DNA of 64,000 nt from Mycolicibacterium fluoranthenivorans (GTDB taxonomy: Bacteria > Actinomycetota > Actinomycetes > Mycobacteriales > Mycobacteriaceae), in the NCBI RefSeq assembly GCF_011758805.1, contig NZ_JAANOW010000001.1, positions 310,001 to 374,000 of the forward strand, written 5' to 3'. Below, one piece after another: positions 62,359 to 64,000 of the stretch; positions within the stretch are counted from its first letter, which is position 1, and each line of letters opens with the position of its first letter. The position numbers and the translations under genes are program-made. The notes below the pieces were generated by a model that did not search any database, was not told the DNA's origin, and saw only the letters and a list, made by a program, of their open reading frames with translations.

Positions 62359-62796
62359 ATGACCACTCAGGACAACGCCGTCGGGCGCCGCCAGGTGCTG
62401 GCCGGTGCCGGAATAGGTCTGGGAGCCACGGCGATCGCGGCCTGCTCAGGCTCGGGCCAGAAGGCGGCCCCGCCGGCCACGGAATCGTCGGCGGGTACGT
62501 CGGCGCCGGGTCAGGCTGCGGGCACGCTGGCCAAGACGTCGCAGGTGCCGGTCGGGTCGGGTGTCATCGTCGACGACGTGGTGCTCACTCAGCCCACCGC
62601 CGGGGTTTTCAAAGGGCTCTCGACCGTGTGCACCCATGCCGGGTGCGCGGTCTCGTCCGTCGCCGACGGGAAGATCGTCTGCCCGTGCCACGGCAGCACC
62701 TTCGACCTGGAGGGTGCGGTGCTCAAAGGCCCGGCGACCAAGCCGTTGGCGACGGTCGCCGTGACCGTGCAGGGGCAGGACATCGTCAAGGGCTAG
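62359..62796 (+). CDS. Tat-exported Rieske [2Fe-2S] lipoprotein
   Basis: A 145-residue protein. It has a twin-arginine signal (GRRQVLAGAGIGLGA) ending in a lipobox-like IAAC. The Rieske cluster ligands are CTHAGC and CPCHGS, so it is a small periplasmic iron-sulfur protein on a lipid anchor. There is no cytochrome b neighbour, so it is not part of a bc1 operon here. The redox partner is unknown. ATG 62359 has GAGGAG upstream. Confidence 0.88.
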   Translation: MTTQDNAVGRRQVLAGAGIGLGATAIAACSGSGQKAAPPATESSAGTSAPGQAAGTLAKTSQVPVGSGVIVDDVVLTQPTAGVFKGLSTVCTHAGCAVSSVADGKIVCPCHGSTFDLEGAVLKGPATKPLATVAVTVQGQDIVKG

Positions 62797-62825
62797 TCAC
62801 ACACCTGGCCGGCACAGCCGCTGGC

Positions 62826-62831
62826 TACGAT
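62826..62831 (+). promoter_or_regulatory. -10 element (TACGAT) before the Thr-rich membrane protein
   Basis: TACGAT lies 8 bases before GTG 62840, consistent with a leaderless or nearly leaderless start. Confidence 0.4.
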
Positions 62832-62839
62832 CACCGGCT

Positions 62840-63250
62840 GTGGGAGACGACGAGGACGCCGCGACGGGGGAATCGGCGCAGGCGCCGTGGTACGAGGAAT
62901 CGTGGGCGGTGTACGCGGCCGGGGCCGGCGCGGTCGCCGTGATCATCGTCCTGGTGTTCGCGGTGCTGCAGACGGCGCACGATTCGGTGGAACCGCCCCG
63001 CGGGCCGGCACCCACCACCGCCGACGCCCCGTCGACGTCGTACACCACCACGACGACCACGACGACCACCCGCAGCACCAGACCGTCGACGTCGGATATC
63101 AATCCGGGGGAGTCCAGCCCCGGGTCGACCACGACGACCACCGACGGCGGCTGGGTTCCCGACTTCCCCGAGTTGACCGGCACCACGTCCACGACGACGA
63201 CCGACCCCTACGCGACGAGCACGTCGGCTCCCCGGGCCGGGGCCGTCTAG
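62840..63250 (+). CDS. Single-pass membrane protein with long Thr/Ser-rich tail
   Basis: A 136-residue protein. A short acidic N-terminus (GDDEDAATGESAQAPWYEE), one membrane helix (VYAAGAGAVAVIIVLVFAVLQ), and about 90 outer residues dominated by Thr, Ser and Pro. It likely spans the cell-wall space. No catalytic motif. It ends 10 bases before the convergent L,D-transpeptidase stop. Confidence 0.6.
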   Translation: MGDDEDAATGESAQAPWYEESWAVYAAGAGAVAVIIVLVFAVLQTAHDSVEPPRGPAPTTADAPSTSYTTTTTTTTTRSTRPSTSDINPGESSPGSTTTTTDGGWVPDFPELTGTTSTTTTDPYATSTSAPRAGAV

Positions 63251-63260
63251 GCGAGACGCC

Positions 63261-64000
63261 TCAGGGCAGCGCGCTGCCCTTGCGCCACTGATCCCAGGGC
63301 ACGCTCCAGTCGCCGTTCTGAGCCAGCAGCTGCTGTGGCGGCCCGCCGGTGTGCCGGACCTCGACCACGTCGCCCGGCATCGAGAAGTTGAAGAACCATT
63401 CGGCGTTCTCGGAGTTGAGGTTCAGGCAGCCGTGTGAGGTGTTGGTGTTGCCCTGCGCCCAGACGGTGGCGTTGAGCTGGTGCAGGTAGATACCGTCACC
63501 GCTGATCCGGGTGGCCCAGGGGATGGTCTCGCGGTAGCCCAGGCGGGAGTTGACCGGCAGGCCGTAGGACGAGGAGTCCATGATCACCGGATTGGCCTTG
63601 TCCAGCACGGTGTATACCCCGGGCGGTGTCCAGAAGCTCAGCGTCGTCCCGCCGACGGTCTCGGTGCCGCCCCGGCCCATGGAGGTCGGCATGGTGCGCA
63701 CCAGTTTCCCGTTGTCGAACACGCTGACCTGCTTGGTGTTGTCATCGGCGATCGACACATGAGAGTCGCCGATCTTGAACGACACCTTCTCGTCGTCCTG
63801 GCCGTACACCCCGCCGCCCAGCGGGACACCGTAGATGTTCGCGGCCACCGTGACGGTGGTACCCGGCGCGTAGTAATGCTCGGGCCGCCAGTGCGCCGTC
63901 TGATCGTCCACCCAGTTCCACGAACCCTGCACCGGTGGCGACGTCGTCACCACCAGCTGCCGTTCCGCGCGTGCCCGGTCGGTGATCGGTTCGTCGAACC
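63261..64000 (-). CDS. L,D-transpeptidase, C-terminal part (cut by window edge)
   Basis: At least 246 residues are present; the N-terminus is beyond the right edge, since the frame stays open there (EPITDRARAERQLVVTTSPP). An Ig-like domain leads to a YkuD catalytic domain with the motif HQLNATVWAQGNTNTSHGCLNL, which includes the active-site His and Cys. Such enzymes form 3-3 peptidoglycan crosslinks resistant to most beta-lactams, apart from carbapenems. The two tandem domains match the mycobacterial Ldt architecture; which paralogue cannot be told. Confidence 0.9.
   Translation of the reverse strand, partial: FDEPITDRARAERQLVVTTSPPVQGSWNWVDDQTAHWRPEHYYAPGTTVTVAANIYGVPLGGGVYGQDDEKVSFKIGDSHVSIADDNTKQVSVFDNGKLVRTMPTSMGRGGTETVGGTTLSFWTPPGVYTVLDKANPVIMDSSSYGLPVNSRLGYRETIPWATRISGDGIYLHQLNATVWAQGNTNTSHGCLNLNSENAEWFFNFSMPGDVVEVRHTGGPPQQLLAQNGDWSVPWDQWRKGSALP

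Noticed and set aside
63045..63085. Repeated ACC/ACG triplets, CRISPR- or satellite-like at first sight
   Set aside because: They are Thr codons of a low-complexity protein tail, with no spacers or conserved repeat unit. The same holds for 19300-19385.
1..64000. rRNA, tRNA, insertion sequences, phage genes, toxin-antitoxin or restriction systems
   Set aside because: I looked for cloverleaf or tRNA-like ends, transposase/integrase motifs and paired small ORFs and found none that could be supported.

Overview
This window is high-GC DNA from a fast-growing mycobacterium, probably Mycolicibacterium. The evidence is its gene content: an MmpS/MmpL transporter with an Rv0455c-type partner, a secreted AroQ chorismate mutase, Culp cutinases, a PknF-like kinase, an MCE protein, a mycobacterial-type MTHFR resembling Rv2172c, a 13E12 HNH protein, a nitrobindin and an L,D-transpeptidase. 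About 58 protein genes are supported, three of them under 80 codons. Both end genes (GH16 and L,D-transpeptidase) are cut by the window. I see no rRNA, tRNA, insertion sequence, prophage or CRISPR array. Genes are densely packed, often overlapping by 4 to 27 bases.

Layout. 1-13 kb: GH16 hydrolase, an MFS transporter fused to a universal-stress domain, a terpene-cyclase-like protein, two cutinases, the RNA-polymerase motor HelR, HxlR and PadR regulators, an F420-type oxidoreductase and a Ski2-like helicase. 13-20 kb: PknF-like kinase, lipoprotein, a TetR/acyl-CoA dehydrogenase unit with a clear operator, and small secreted or unknown proteins. 20-27 kb: TetR plus periplasmic chorismate mutase, divergent from an operon mmpS-mmpL-DUF732-Rv0455c homologue, followed by a lone MCE protein. 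27-33 kb: a flavin monooxygenase divergent from two butanediol-type dehydrogenases and a GAF regulator. 33-45 kb: FprA, carboxyethylornithine-synthase-like enzyme, MTHFR, HrpA, assorted enzymes. 45-53 kb: acyl-CoA metabolism (CoA transferase, heteromeric acyl-CoA dehydrogenase pair, thioesterases), a 13E12 protein and nitrobindin. 53-58 kb: a PucR-controlled aminotransferase/MmsA pair. 58-64 kb: dienelactone hydrolase, small secreted proteins, a degenerate GGDEF protein, SDR, GtrA, Rieske lipoprotein and L,D-transpeptidase.

The most striking system is the MmpS/MmpL cluster. It groups the transporter with a homologue of the periplasmic protein that M. tuberculosis needs for siderophore secretion. 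Two Zur/FurB-like boxes and one IdeR-like box elsewhere suggest several metal-responsive genes. Many genes have a TANNNT -10 element placed 6 to 9 bases before the start codon, which indicates leaderless transcripts; I used this to choose several starts.
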